NCBI RefSeq assembly: GCF_006538345.1
Contig: NZ_BJKL01000012.1
Span: 83,758 to 147,757 of the forward strand
Length of the DNA stretch: 64,000 nt
Direction of reading: 5' to 3'
Source: Alteromonas sp. KUL49
Lineage (GTDB): Bacteria > Pseudomonadota > Gammaproteobacteria > Enterobacterales > Alteromonadaceae
The position numbers and the translations under genes are program-made. Shown piece by piece: positions 9,954 to 18,383 of this stretch. Under the pieces are notes generated by a model. That model saw only the letters and a program-made list of their open reading frames with translations, did no database searches and was not told the DNA's origin. Every line of letters starts with the position of its first letter. Position 1 is the stretch's first letter.

Positions 9954-10784
9954 TTAGTCGTCTAATTGGACGAAAGCACGATAAACATCGTTAAATTTTG
10001 CCCGACTAATCGGTATGGCAGTGTTATTCGTTAAAATCGCTTCCCCTTGACGGCCAAGTTTCTTGATATCAGCAATATATTGAGTAGCCACCCAATGAGA
10101 GCGGTGTGTTTGAATGCCTAAGTCGTCAGGCAGCTCGTCAATTGCCGTAGCGAGAGAATACAAAACAAGATGCTTTTTATCTCTCGTCGCTACCTCTAAA
10201 TAATGTAATTGAGCTGACAGACTCATCACATCAGAGAGCGTTGTTATGGGTGTATTCATCAAAAACGCTGGTAGTTGGTGTAAGCGGTTTTTTGACTCAT
10301 CTTTCGGCGTTTGAATTTCTGGATCATTACTAGCCTTCTTCTGGTATTCCAAGCCGACGAGCCAAGGTAGATTGATCAACATCCAAAATACCGTTACGGG
10401 AGGTATTACCGCGGCAGCCTCATCACCTAATTCATACCAAAAATCTGCTGGGAAGCCCTCACCGACAATAAAAATATCAATCGTAAGTGCCACAGGAGCG
10501 AAGGCAATACTGCCAGTAATACCCGACACCAATAGCTGAATCCACTGATGTTGCTTGCAGAATACTTGTGTTTTCAATAGCGAGATATGCGCAACAATAA
10601 TCAGTGAAATGGGTATAAATGCTTGTAGTTGCCAGTTGAATATGTGCAACAAAAAGGGAATGTTCTCTACTGGTGCAATAAGTGCAAATAGCACTCCGGT
10701 TACCGATGCAACCAGATAAAAATACTTAATTGGGTTGATATCACCTAAAGGAAAGTGACTGTTCATGAATATTATAAAGCCCAC
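9954..10784 (-). CDS. Membrane-anchored LytTR transcription regulator
   Basis: The 276-residue protein has four hydrophobic segments in its first 140 residues and a C-terminal LytTR DNA-binding domain from about residue 180 (LHYLEVATRDKKHLVLYSLATA, then GIQTHRSHWVATQYI). LytTR domains bind paired nine-base direct repeats. It lacks a response-receiver domain, so the signal is presumably sensed in the membrane. It is divergent from an outer-membrane barrel gene, and the gap holds a pair of matching repeats (10804-10832), which makes control of that gene and of itself likely. The start is ATG 10784. Confidence 0.8.
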   Translation of the reverse strand: MGFIIFMNSHFPLGDINPIKYFYLVASVTGVLFALIAPVENIPFLLHIFNWQLQAFIPISLIIVAHISLLKTQVFCKQHQWIQLLVSGITGSIAFAPVALTIDIFIVGEGFPADFWYELGDEAAAVIPPVTVFWMLINLPWLVGLEYQKKASNDPEIQTPKDESKNRLHQLPAFLMNTPITTLSDVMSLSAQLHYLEVATRDKKHLVLYSLATAIDELPDDLGIQTHRSHWVATQYIADIKKLGRQGEAILTNNTAIPISRAKFNDVYRAFVQLDD

Positions 10785-10803
10785 TGATGTATTGGGTTGC
10801 CCA

Positions 10804-10832
10804 TTCGTACATTATGATGCCAGTTCGTACAT
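10804..10832. promoter_or_regulatory. Paired direct repeats, candidate LytTR operator
   Basis: TTCGTACAT occurs at 10804-10812 and again at 10824-10832, 20 bases apart and in the same orientation, i.e. on one face of the helix. LytTR proteins typically bind two nine-base direct repeats about two helical turns apart. The site is in the 123-base gap between the LytTR gene and the barrel gene. Assignment to this regulator is inference. Confidence 0.5.
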
Positions 10833-10907
10833 AAAAGTCTAATAAATAACGCTTTAATAAAATCCGCTGCGTATAGAGAAGTACTTTTAACTACGAGTAT
10901 ATTCTAA

Positions 10908-11561
10908 ATGAAAAAACTAAATCACATGGGTATCAAGCTTCTATTAACGGTTTCATTGGTGGCATCAATGTCATGTTTTGCTGAAGGGTGGTACATCAAG
11001 CCCTATGTTGGACTGAGTAGTATGTCTGATGTTGCAGGGAAAGCTGAAAACATTGAAATGGTATCTGGGAGTACAGATGTTAAGTTGGGTGAAGGATTTA
11101 ACGCTGGCTTGAGTACAGGATTTTACTACAACGAAAATGTTGGTGTAGAACTCGGCTGGGAATATCGAACCAACAGCTCAGAAACATTGATAGCAAGTAA
11201 TATGATTTATCCCGAGGGGAACTATGCGTCTAATACCTTCTTCCTAAATGGGCTCTATCAATTTGACGTCAATCAACGTTGGAAGCCATATGTAGGTGCA
11301 GGGGTAGTGTGGGTTCAAGAGATCGATATTGACTTGGAGTCAAATGGCAACGAACTGTCCTATTCGGGAGATAGTGATATCGGTTATCAAGCCATGCTTG
11401 GCGTTAACTACCACATGAGTGATACTTGGAGCGCACAATTTGAAGCACGCTATCTAAGTCTGAGTGATGTTGAACTTAGTGGAGAAACCACGGTGGGAGC
11501 TATTAGTGGTTTAGACTACGAGCCGATTACATTGCAATTGGGTTTGGTGTACAAATTTTAG
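10908..11561 (+). CDS. Outer-membrane beta-barrel protein (OmpA/OmpW-type small porin fold)
   Basis: The 217-residue protein has a cleavable signal peptide (MKKLNHMGIKLLLTVSLVASMSCFA, cut after residue 25). The rest alternates polar and hydrophobic residues as in an eight-stranded barrel, with WYIKPYVGLS at the start, KPYVGAGVVW in the middle and a C-terminal aromatic (LGLVYKF) that serves as the outer-membrane insertion signal. It matches the outer membrane protein beta-barrel domain family in style; transport function is unknown. It is divergent from the LytTR regulator and ends in a clear terminator. Confidence 0.75.
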   Translation: MKKLNHMGIKLLLTVSLVASMSCFAEGWYIKPYVGLSSMSDVAGKAENIEMVSGSTDVKLGEGFNAGLSTGFYYNENVGVELGWEYRTNSSETLIASNMIYPEGNYASNTFFLNGLYQFDVNQRWKPYVGAGVVWVQEIDIDLESNGNELSYSGDSDIGYQAMLGVNYHMSDTWSAQFEARYLSLSDVELSGETTVGAISGLDYEPITLQLGLVYKF

Positions 11562-11582
11562 TAAGTAACTTACGAATGAATG

Positions 11583-11617
11583 AAAACACACAAAGCTCAA
11601 AAGCTAAGTGTGTTTTT
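11583..11617 (+). terminator. Rho-independent terminator of the barrel gene
   Basis: AAAACACAC and GTGTGTTTTT form the stem, with AGCT...AGCT pairing inside, followed by T residues. It lies 21 bases after the barrel gene stop, before the DUF2919 gene. Confidence 0.7.
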
Positions 11618-11694
11618 CATTAAATTATCGTTTTCAGTTTAATTTTCACAACTCACCCCGATATACAAAGCAGCCGCTTAAAAATTTCTTAATC

Positions 11695-12159
11695 ATGCTC
11701 AAATTGCCCCTAAATTGCTACGATGAATCAGGCCGAATACTTCCACCTAAATGGTTTTATTGGCTTTGTGGTTTTTTGTGTATTGATTGGTTGGTGTTTG
11801 TTTTTTCTCTAGCGTCTCGAGAGCACACTACCGAGCTATTGTCGTTTTTTTATCCGAACCGTTCAGGTTTGATAGTGTCGTTACTGACCTCTATGCCAAT
11901 CTTAATGTCTCTACTTTTGGTGAGTCAGCGAGAACGCCTTTGGAAAAAGTCGTGGCTAAAGTGGTCGTCTGCTGTTATCCCTTTCGTGGTTTTAGGGGCT
12001 GCAGGACTAATGACTGCTCAGCTGTACCACTTGTCTATGGCACATTGGGACTTTGAGTGGGTGAGCGCCATTCGTATTGTAGGCGCCGCACTATGCATTT
12101 ATGTTGTTCTCAAGAGCCGTCACATACGCTACATGAAAAGTGACTGGTTAACGCTTTGA
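11695..12159 (+). CDS. DUF2919 (YfeZ-like) membrane protein
   Basis: From ATG 11695 the protein is 154 residues: a polar start (MLKLPLNCYDESGRILPPKWFYW) and four hydrophobic segments. The DESG...PPKWFYW opening is typical of the DUF2919/YfeZ family of inner-membrane proteins of unknown function. The reading frame is open up to 11608, but the first 29 codons overlap the terminator and are polar and unlike the family, so I chose the inner start. It may depend on its own promoter, since a terminator separates it from the barrel gene. Confidence 0.7.
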   Translation: MLKLPLNCYDESGRILPPKWFYWLCGFLCIDWLVFVFSLASREHTTELLSFFYPNRSGLIVSLLTSMPILMSLLLVSQRERLWKKSWLKWSSAVIPFVVLGAAGLMTAQLYHLSMAHWDFEWVSAIRIVGAALCIYVVLKSRHIRYMKSDWLTL

Positions 12160-12176
12160 CTAAAAAGATTTAATTA

Positions 12177-12584
12177 CTATTGGCGGTGATTAGACAGCGC
12201 GTTATCGAAGTAGGATTTTACGCTGACTTGGCTATCGTTCACTAGGCGCTCGTAACAAATACCTGCAAAGGCGTAAGAATTAGCGCCTATGACCAATAAA
12301 ACATAGGGAGCATCTGGGTTACTTTGGTCGTAAAGCCATTCACCACCTAAGGTCTCTCTGCAAATTTCTCCGATATAAGCACCGAAGATATTACAGATGG
12401 TAAATACAGCTTCATTCTCAAGCACTTGATCATGATATTTGTCTACAAAACTCAACAGAATGTCGTCGACTAAAGTGACGCTCTCTGCCGAGTGATCTAA
12501 CTCAATATTGAATTCTTGCTTAGCAGCTTCAACGGCATCGTTAGCACATTCACTCATCAACGTCTTAAGTTCAGAAGGGGTCAT
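12177..12584 (-). CDS. Hypothetical protein, 135 residues
   Basis: I do not recognise this protein with certainty. It is acidic and soluble, without a signal peptide, and has a central IFGAYIGEICRETLGGEWLYD stretch reminiscent of DUF3806-like proteins, where a G-x-x-x-G-E helix precedes a G-x-W. The start ATG is preceded by a good ribosome binding site (AAAAGGACCCC). It is convergent with the DUF2919 gene and monocistronic. It is probably a real gene, judged by start context and even codon use. Confidence 0.6.
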   Translation of the reverse strand: MTPSELKTLMSECANDAVEAAKQEFNIELDHSAESVTLVDDILLSFVDKYHDQVLENEAVFTICNIFGAYIGEICRETLGGEWLYDQSNPDAPYVLLVIGANSYAFAGICYERLVNDSQVSVKSYFDNALSNHRQ

Positions 12585-12684
12585 GAGGGGTCCTTTTTAT
12601 GGTGTGATACAATAGCGCTAAGCAATTGAATTCAATTAATTAACATTCATTGCCTACAATACTACGCAAGGCTATGTAAATTGT

Positions 12685-13461
12685 CTAATTAGCGTCAGTG
12701 AGTTTATTGATAATTGACGCTGCGGCAAACATGCCAAAGGTGGCCGTTACTGCCATACTTGCGCCAAATCCACCTGCGCAATCCAGCCTGGTGCCATTTT
12801 CCATCGCAGATTTGTTATAGCATACACTGCCATCAGGCTGGGGATAACGAAGTTGCTCTAATGAGTATATACATTCAACCCCAAAGCGTCTTTTGGGGTT
12901 TTTACTAAAGTTATGAAATCTACGAAGTTCACTTCGTAGTTTGGCAGCGAGGGGATCTTGTGTCGTTTTAGCCAAATCTCCACGAGTAATTTGAGTCGGG
13001 TCAATCTGCCCTCCAGCACCACCAATAGTGACTATTCGAATTTTATTGCGCTTACAATGCGCTACCATTGCAGCTTTCGCTTTTATGCTGTCAGTGGCAT
13101 CTACAACGGCATCAAATTCCGGTGTAATCAATGAGGTAACGTTTTCTGGTAGGACAAAGTCTTCGATACAATGCACGATACAGTCTGGGTTAATTTGTTT
13201 TATTCGTTGAGCCATTGCATCTACTTTGGGCTCGCCGATAGTCTTCTCAGTTGCGTGTATCTGTCTATTGGTATTGGTTATGCAAACATCATCAAGGTCA
13301 ATAAGTGTTACAGTTCCAACACCCGAGCGAGCTAAGGCCTCTGCGCACCAACTCCCCACACCTCCAATTCCGGCGACAGCCACATGACTCTGTTGTAACT
13401 TTTCCATCGCGTGGGCGCCATAGAGTCGTTGAATTCCGCCGAAACGAGGGTTATCACTCAT
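12685..13461 (-). CDS. tcdA: tRNA threonylcarbamoyladenosine dehydratase TcdA
   Basis: TcdA (CsdL) is an E1-like ATP-dependent enzyme that cyclises t6A37 of tRNAs to ct6A. It opens with RFGGIQRLYGAHAMEKL, followed by the ThiF/E1 nucleotide loop (VAVAGIGGVGSWCAEALARSG) and DLDDVCITNTNRQIHA. The C-terminus (CAGGFGASMAVTATFGMFAAASII) is also typical. I chose ATG 13461 (MSDNPRFGG); an upstream TTG at 13497 would add 12 residues of unlikely sequence, though E. coli TcdA does have a few more residues before RFGG. Confidence 0.92.
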   Translation of the reverse strand: MSDNPRFGGIQRLYGAHAMEKLQQSHVAVAGIGGVGSWCAEALARSGVGTVTLIDLDDVCITNTNRQIHATEKTIGEPKVDAMAQRIKQINPDCIVHCIEDFVLPENVTSLITPEFDAVVDATDSIKAKAAMVAHCKRNKIRIVTIGGAGGQIDPTQITRGDLAKTTQDPLAAKLRSELRRFHNFSKNPKRRFGVECIYSLEQLRYPQPDGSVCYNKSAMENGTRLDCAGGFGASMAVTATFGMFAAASIINKLTDAN

Positions 13462-13641
13462 ACCTTTTGATTCTCTGAAGTAACGTGTTGATGTCAAAGA
13501 CGCGCATCATCCCAGACCCCCATAAGATTGCAAGTTCTTTGCGCCTCGAATACCATACCACCCAAAATATAAAAACACATTTCGCGCGAATTTTACCCTT
13601 AAGGACGCGTGGCAATACGAATTTTAAAGGAATACACATTA

Positions 13642-15099
13642 ATGATAAGTATTGATTGCTTTAAAGCTTACGATATTCGTGGTGAGCTAAACAGTCAGCT
13701 GGATGAGTCTATTGCATATCGTATTGGGTATGCTTTCGCTAAAGAGCTGTCGGCAAAAACCGTAGTGGTAGGCAGTGATGTTAGATTAACGTCAGTGCCT
13801 TTAAAGTTAGCGCTGAGTGCGGGGCTTATCGATGGCGGTGCTACAGTTACAGATATCGGTATGGCGGGCACAGAAGAGATATATTTTGCCACTAAGCATC
13901 TTGGTGTAGACGGCGGGATAGAAGTCACTGCTAGTCACAACCCGAAAAACTACAACGGCATGAAATTAGTTAAAGCAGGTTCAGTACCGATTAGCGGTGA
14001 CACTGGATTGTTTGCTATAAAAGCTAACGCTGAACAGTTGGATAATAAATGGGTTGCGGAACGTCTGGCACATTATTGTAACGAGCAGAGCATTGATGCT
14101 GAGGCGTTTTACAATGGTAAAGCTCATGTCGAATCATCTAAACTTGAAGGTACTGGGCAGTACAATGAACAAAGTTGCATGCCCGAGTATATCTCACATA
14201 TTCTCTCTTATATCGATACTGCCAACCTAACTCCGCTTAAACTCGTTGTTAACGCGGGGAATGGCGCTGCTGGCCATGTGGTTGATGCCATGGAAAATGC
14301 TTTCAAGAAGAGCAGTATTCCCGTCGAGTTCATCAAAGTGCATCACCAACCTGATGGTACTTTTCCTAATGGCATTCCGAACCCATTATTGCCAGAAAAT
14401 CGTGCAGATACAGCCGAAGCTGTTAAAGCCCATGGTGCTGATTTTGGTATTGCTTGGGACGGTGATTTCGATCGCTGTTTTTTGTTCGACGCAGATGGCG
14501 AATTCATTGAAGGATATTACATCGTAGGATTGCTCGCCGAAGCGTTTATTGAAAAAAACAATGACTGCAAAGTGATTTATGATCCACGTGTGTATTGGAA
14601 TACTGAAGACATCGTAGCACGTGCTGGTGGTACGCCGATTAAATCAAAGACAGGTCATGCATTTATCAAAGAGCGTATGCGTAAAGAAGATGCCGTATAT
14701 GGCGGTGAAATGAGTGCACATCACTATTTCCGCGACTTCGCGTATTGCGATTCGGGCATGATCCCTTGGTTATTGATCGCTGAGCTAGTATGTACCAAGA
14801 AAATGCCGTTGGCCGATATGGTATCTGAACGTATTAAAGCCTTCCCATCTTCGGGCGAGATAAACAGTAAACTAAAGGATGCAGATGCTGCGTTGGCCCG
14901 TGTTAAAGCTAAATACGAGCCAATGGCTGAAGTCATCGATACCACAGACGGTTTGGGTTTGGAATTTGGAAACTGGCGCTTTAATTTGCGCAAATCAAAT
15001 ACCGAGCCTGTAATTCGTCTAAACGTTGAGACTAAAAACGATATTCCATTGATGGAAGAAAAAACTGCTGAGTTACTTGCAGCCATTCGCGATGAATAA
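13642..15099 (+). CDS. cpsG: Phosphomannomutase (CpsG/ManB type)
   Basis: The enzyme interconverts mannose 6-phosphate and mannose 1-phosphate, feeding GDP-mannose for surface polysaccharides. The 485 residues have the hexose-phosphate mutase layout: CFKAYDIRG start, [15 protein letters not shown] with the phosphoserine near residue 98, the metal loop [18 protein letters not shown] for sugar binding, and [14 protein letters not shown] at the end. Start ATG 13642 follows an AAGGA sequence; the frame is open from GTG 13609 but those 11 codons are outside the family. No polysaccharide genes are adjacent. A strong terminator follows. Confidence 0.9.
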   Translation: MISIDCFKAYDIRGELNSQLDESIAYRIGYAFAKELSAKTVVVGSDVRLTSVPLKLALSAGLIDGGATVTDIGMAGTEEIYFATKHLGVDGGIEVTASHNPKNYNGMKLVKAGSVPISGDTGLFAIKANAEQLDNKWVAERLAHYCNEQSIDAEAFYNGKAHVESSKLEGTGQYNEQSCMPEYISHILSYIDTANLTPLKLVVNAGNGAAGHVVDAMENAFKKSSIPVEFIKVHHQPDGTFPNGIPNPLLPENRADTAEAVKAHGADFGIAWDGDFDRCFLFDADGEFIEGYYIVGLLAEAFIEKNNDCKVIYDPRVYWNTEDIVARAGGTPIKSKTGHAFIKERMRKEDAVYGGEMSAHHYFRDFAYCDSGMIPWLLIAELVCTKKMPLADMVSERIKAFPSSGEINSKLKDADAALARVKAKYEPMAEVIDTTDGLGLEFGNWRFNLRKSNTEPVIRLNVETKNDIPLMEEKTAELLAAIRDE

Positions 15100-15116
15100 A
15101 ATAGCCTAGACGCTTG

Positions 15117-15152
15117 AAAGGCTCACTACCAATGTAGTGGGCCTTTTGTTTT
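15117..15152 (+). terminator. Rho-independent terminator after cpsG
   Basis: AAAGGCTCACTAC (15117-15129) pairs with GTAGTGGGCCTTT (15134-15146) with one G-T pair and a CAAT loop, then TGTTTT. It lies 17 bases past the stop. Confidence 0.85.
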
Positions 15153-15193
15153 AAGTGTTTGTTTGATATTGAGATGCTTTTTAAGCTTTGATG

Positions 15194-15619
15194 TTAACCT
15201 GCAACGAGAAATATCATCCAAGCGTGGGTAATGACCACCACACTGGTGAGCAACATTCTTAAACTTATGTAACTTACGATTTGTGATTTGGGCAACGAGA
15301 GCGCGTATTTATCATAAAAAAGAACAGCGACATAAGTCGCAGATAATATACCTAATACTTTCACGTCGCCTGCAAACACTAAACATAACCACCCAATAAT
15401 GGTTGGTAGCATTCCAACATACATTTTTGTGCCATAGTCTTGCTTACTTATGGCATCCCACCAATATATACCACCGAAGAACGATAATAAAACTGCAGAA
15501 TACGCAGTAAAATAACGTGCAGATTCGCTGATAGGAAGCCAATTGAATATATATGCAAGAGGCATAGCCACAAAGGGTATGAGTCCAGCTAAACCAAGAA
15601 TCACCGCAGAGTAGGGCAT
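15194..15619 (-). CDS. DUF3429 membrane protein
   Basis: This 141-residue protein has about five hydrophobic helices and the DUF3429 features LGLAGLIPF at the start and LLSFFGGIYWWDA in the third helix. The function of DUF3429 is unknown. It lies just downstream of gltA on the same strand, but a terminator stands between them, so it is probably expressed weakly by read-through or from its own promoter. Confidence 0.75.
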   Translation of the reverse strand: MPYSAVILGLAGLIPFVAMPLAYIFNWLPISESARYFTAYSAVLLSFFGGIYWWDAISKQDYGTKMYVGMLPTIIGWLCLVFAGDVKVLGILSATYVAVLFYDKYALSLPKSQIVSYISLRMLLTSVVVITHAWMIFLVAG

Positions 15620-15630
15620 ATGTTTTCCTT

Positions 15631-15658
15631 AAAAAAATAGCGCCGAGGGGCGCTATTT
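15631..15658 (-). terminator. Rho-independent terminator of gltA
   Basis: AAATAGCGCC (15635-15644) pairs perfectly with GGCGCTATTT (15649-15658) around a GAGG loop. On the minus strand the stem runs into a T7 tract, placed right after the gltA stop. Confidence 0.85.
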
Positions 15659-15682
15659 ATACTGTTTGTTTAGCAACGGGGA

Positions 15683-16966
15683 TTACTTCTTGTTGATTGG
15701 CTCGTATTTACGCTGGCTTTCACCGGTGTAAAGCTGACGAGGACGACCGATTTTTTGCTTCGGATCGCTCATCATTTCGTGCCAGTGTGATATCCAACCC
15801 ACGGTACGAGACAAGGCAAATATACACGTAAACATGTTTGTTGGAATACCAATCGCTTTGAGCACGATACCAGAGTAGAAATCAACGTTCGGGAAGAGTT
15901 TCTTCTCAGCAAAATACGGGTCGCTTAGTGCAATACGCTCTAATTCCATTGCAACGTCAAGAAGCGGATCTTGAACGTTAAGTTCTGCTAGCACTTCGTG
16001 ACAGCTTTCACGCATTACTGTTGCGCGCGGGTCGTGGTTTTTGTATACACGGTGACCGAAGCCCATTAGGCGGAATGGGTCAGCTTTGTCTTTCGCACGA
16101 TTAATAAACTCTGGGATACGATCAACCGAGCCGATTTCCTCGAGCATTGTTAGGCATGCTTCGTTAGCACCACCGTGAGCAGGGCCCCACAAAGAAGCAA
16201 CACCAGCTGCGATGCACGCATAAGGGTTTGCACCAGAAGATCCCGCTAAGCGAACGGTTGATGTTGAAGCATTTTGCTCATGGTCAGCGTGAAGCGTAAA
16301 TATACGATCCATTGCTCGCTCAACAGCGGGGCTGATCTTGTACTCTTCAGCAGGTACAGAGAACATCATGTTCAAAAAGTTCGCCGCGTAGCTTAAGTCG
16401 TTACGTGGATAAACGAACGGCTGACCGATGTTATATTTGTAGCACATAGCTACCAGCGTCGGCATTTTCGCAATAAGGCGGTGAGCACTGCGCTTGCGCT
16501 GAGCTTCGTTAGAAACGTCAAGATCACTGTGGTAGAAAGATGACATAGCACCAACGGTGCCGCAAAGCATTGCCATTGGGTGAGCGTCATTACGGAAACC
16601 GTGGAAGAACATATTAATTTGTTCGTGGACCATGGTGTGACGAGTGATTGTAGACTTGAACTCTTCATATTGTTCTTGAGTCGGTGCATCGCCATGAAGC
16701 AGCATGTAGCAAACTTCTAAGTAATCAGCGTCACGTGCTAATTCTTCGATAGGGAAACCGCGGTGAAGTAACACACCCTCAGCACCGTCAATGTAGGTAA
16801 TTGCCGACTCGCAAGATCCAGTCGCCATAAAGCCAGGGTCATAAGTGAAGTAACCGTGTTGGCCAAGTGTGCGTACATCGATTACGTCTTGTCCTTCTGT
16901 GCCAGACAATATAGGAAGTTCGATTTCCTTATCACCAGCTTTAAGAATGGCTTTCTGATCTGCCAT
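15683..16966 (-). CDS. gltA: Citrate synthase GltA
   Basis: GltA condenses oxaloacetate and acetyl-CoA to citrate in the cytoplasm. The 427 residues match the hexameric, NADH-regulated type II enzyme in length. Visible catalytic segments include the HxxQN-type [10 protein letters not shown] loop, [10 protein letters not shown], and [13 protein letters not shown] around the catalytic His and Asp region near residues 305-365. A GGAG ribosome binding site lies just before the ATG. It is divergent from sdhCDAB across a 700-base control region. Confidence 0.97.
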   Translation of the reverse strand: MADQKAILKAGDKEIELPILSGTEGQDVIDVRTLGQHGYFTYDPGFMATGSCESAITYIDGAEGVLLHRGFPIEELARDADYLEVCYMLLHGDAPTQEQYEEFKSTITRHTMVHEQINMFFHGFRNDAHPMAMLCGTVGAMSSFYHSDLDVSNEAQRKRSAHRLIAKMPTLVAMCYKYNIGQPFVYPRNDLSYAANFLNMMFSVPAEEYKISPAVERAMDRIFTLHADHEQNASTSTVRLAGSSGANPYACIAAGVASLWGPAHGGANEACLTMLEEIGSVDRIPEFINRAKDKADPFRLMGFGHRVYKNHDPRATVMRESCHEVLAELNVQDPLLDVAMELERIALSDPYFAEKKLFPNVDFYSGIVLKAIGIPTNMFTCIFALSRTVGWISHWHEMMSDPKQKIGRPRQLYTGESQRKYEPINKK

Positions 16967-17666
16967 AAAATGCTCTCCTCAGAATGATACTGTTTGCAGC
17001 GAAAACGGCTAGAATTGACCGTCTCGTTGGGAAAAGTGGCGTATTTGTACTTTATTATGCACCTATAAGTCAATTTAATTGCATATATGCACAATAAATA
17101 TTCTAAATTTTACACAGTGATATTTGTGATTTTTAACAAAAAAGATCACTCACTCAGTGTGAATTTAATATATATTACCAATTGTTTGCCAATTTTGTTA
17201 CCAAATGGCAGAATAAGTTATTACCAAATTCAAATGTGAGCGGGTTAAAAATCAGACTGTTATTCGGGCGTTAAGCTTAAAATGCATTAAAAGCCCTTAA
17301 TTTACGCGACTAAAGCGTAGTTATTCTGTAACAGTACTGCTACACTCAGATGCCCTTTGGATGTCGTGGTTATTGAGATGGCGTCACAGCAGATTTAGCC
17401 GTTTATTGTCTTCAATACTTAGTTATATCGCTAAAGACTAAAGTCTTATCGCCGCACAAAAAATTGTAATTGTATACTGTGCTGGATATACTCAGCGCTG
17501 CTTTTTAACTGGAATAATTATTCTGTTAATGGCATTAAAATATAATTCACAAATAGTTAACATCTCATTGGACGAGGCACTTAACAGGTAATAAACGAAT
17601 TAACTTACTCAGGACATAAAAATAGTAAGTAATTCATTATCCCTACGGATTAAACAGGCATACATT
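16967..17666. promoter_or_regulatory. 700-base gltA-sdhC divergent control region
   Basis: No convincing gene is present. The region is A+T-rich and must hold the promoters of both gltA and sdhCDAB. Three things stand out: four TTRCCAA repeats at 17175-17227 (listed separately), a TTTGTGATTTTTAACAAA stretch near 17127 that weakly resembles a CRP/FNR-type site, and a small AAGACT-AA-AGTCTT hairpin near 17435. The length is unusual for a simple promoter and fits a region integrating several regulators. Confidence 0.6.
17175..17229. promoter_or_regulatory. Four helically phased TTRCCAA repeats, candidate ArcA-type site
   Basis: TTACCAA at 17175, TTGCCAA at 17186, TTACCAA at 17198 and TTACCAA at 17221 are spaced 11, 12 and 23 bases apart, all in the same direction. 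ArcA sites in E. coli are TGTTA-like direct repeats about 11 or 22 bases centre to centre, and sdh and gltA are classic ArcA targets. The third copy reads TGTTACC. The regulator is inferred; the periodicity is seen directly. Confidence 0.45.
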
Positions 17667-18041
17667 GTGAAAAAGCAAAGACCAGTAAATTTAGAACTCA
17701 ATACTATTAAATTTCCGCCTTCTGCTATTTCTTCAATTCTCCACCGTGTTACCGGCGTGGCAATGTTCTTCGCACTTCTTTTCGTTATTTGGGCGTGGGC
17801 AGTTTCTGTCTCGTCTGCGGAAGGTTTTGCTAATGTTCAAATGCTAATGGACGGTATCATTGGAAAATTGATAGCTATCGGCACCGCATCTGCACTTACT
17901 TACCACATTCTTGGTGGCGTAAGGCATGCCATTATGGACATGGGTCATTTTGAAGAGTTGAAGTCAGGCAACGTAAGCGCGCAGGTTGTTATCGCACTAT
18001 GGGTTGTACTGACAGTAGTATTGGGAGTTGCACTATGGTAA
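17667..18041 (+). CDS. sdhC: Succinate dehydrogenase cytochrome b556 subunit
   Basis: SdhC is one of two membrane anchors that bind haem b and quinone in complex II. The 124-residue protein has RPVNLELNTIKFPPSAISSILHR (the Ser and Arg of the quinone pocket), three hydrophobic helices and the haem-ligand region YHILGGVRHAIMDMGH around residue 80. The start is GTG 17667. It overlaps sdhD by seven bases and heads the sdhCDAB-sucABCD run. Confidence 0.95.
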   Translation: MKKQRPVNLELNTIKFPPSAISSILHRVTGVAMFFALLFVIWAWAVSVSSAEGFANVQMLMDGIIGKLIAIGTASALTYHILGGVRHAIMDMGHFEELKSGNVSAQVVIALWVVLTVVLGVALW

Positions 18042-18382
18042 CTAATGAAGCTAGCATCAAGCGTAACGGAGTCCAAGATTACGTTTCTCTGCGCGCTACC
18101 GCGTTAATTATTCTCGCTTATTCTCTTTTCATGGCGTGGTTCTTTATTACCACCGACAGTATTACCTACACCGTTTGGAGTGAGCTTTTCTCCGGACTGG
18201 CAATGAAAGTTTTCACATTGGCTGCACTTGTCGCAGTAATGATTCACGTGCGAATTGGTCTTTGGCAAGTCCTTACTGACTATGTGAAGGCGGCAGGTCT
18301 ACGCGCTGTTTTGCAATATGTTTTGAACATTATTGCGTTCGGCTACGTAGCTGTTGGACTGTTTGTATTGTGGGGAGTGTAA
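18035..18382 (+). CDS. sdhD: Succinate dehydrogenase membrane anchor SdhD
   Basis: The 115-residue protein has the normal SdhD length and three membrane helices. [19 protein letters not shown] at the start and [15 protein letters not shown] (His and the Asp-Tyr of the quinone/haem site) are family features. I chose ATG 18035, which overlaps the sdhC stop by seven bases; upstream codons in the same frame lie inside sdhC. Confidence 0.94.
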   Translation: MVTNEASIKRNGVQDYVSLRATALIILAYSLFMAWFFITTDSITYTVWSELFSGLAMKVFTLAALVAVMIHVRIGLWQVLTDYVKAAGLRAVLQYVLNIIAFGYVAVGLFVLWGV

Positions 18383-18383
18383 T

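Noticed and set aside
16882..17094. Small minus-strand frame upstream of gltA
   Set aside because: It overlaps the gltA start in another frame and runs into A+T-rich promoter sequence; composition is not protein-like.
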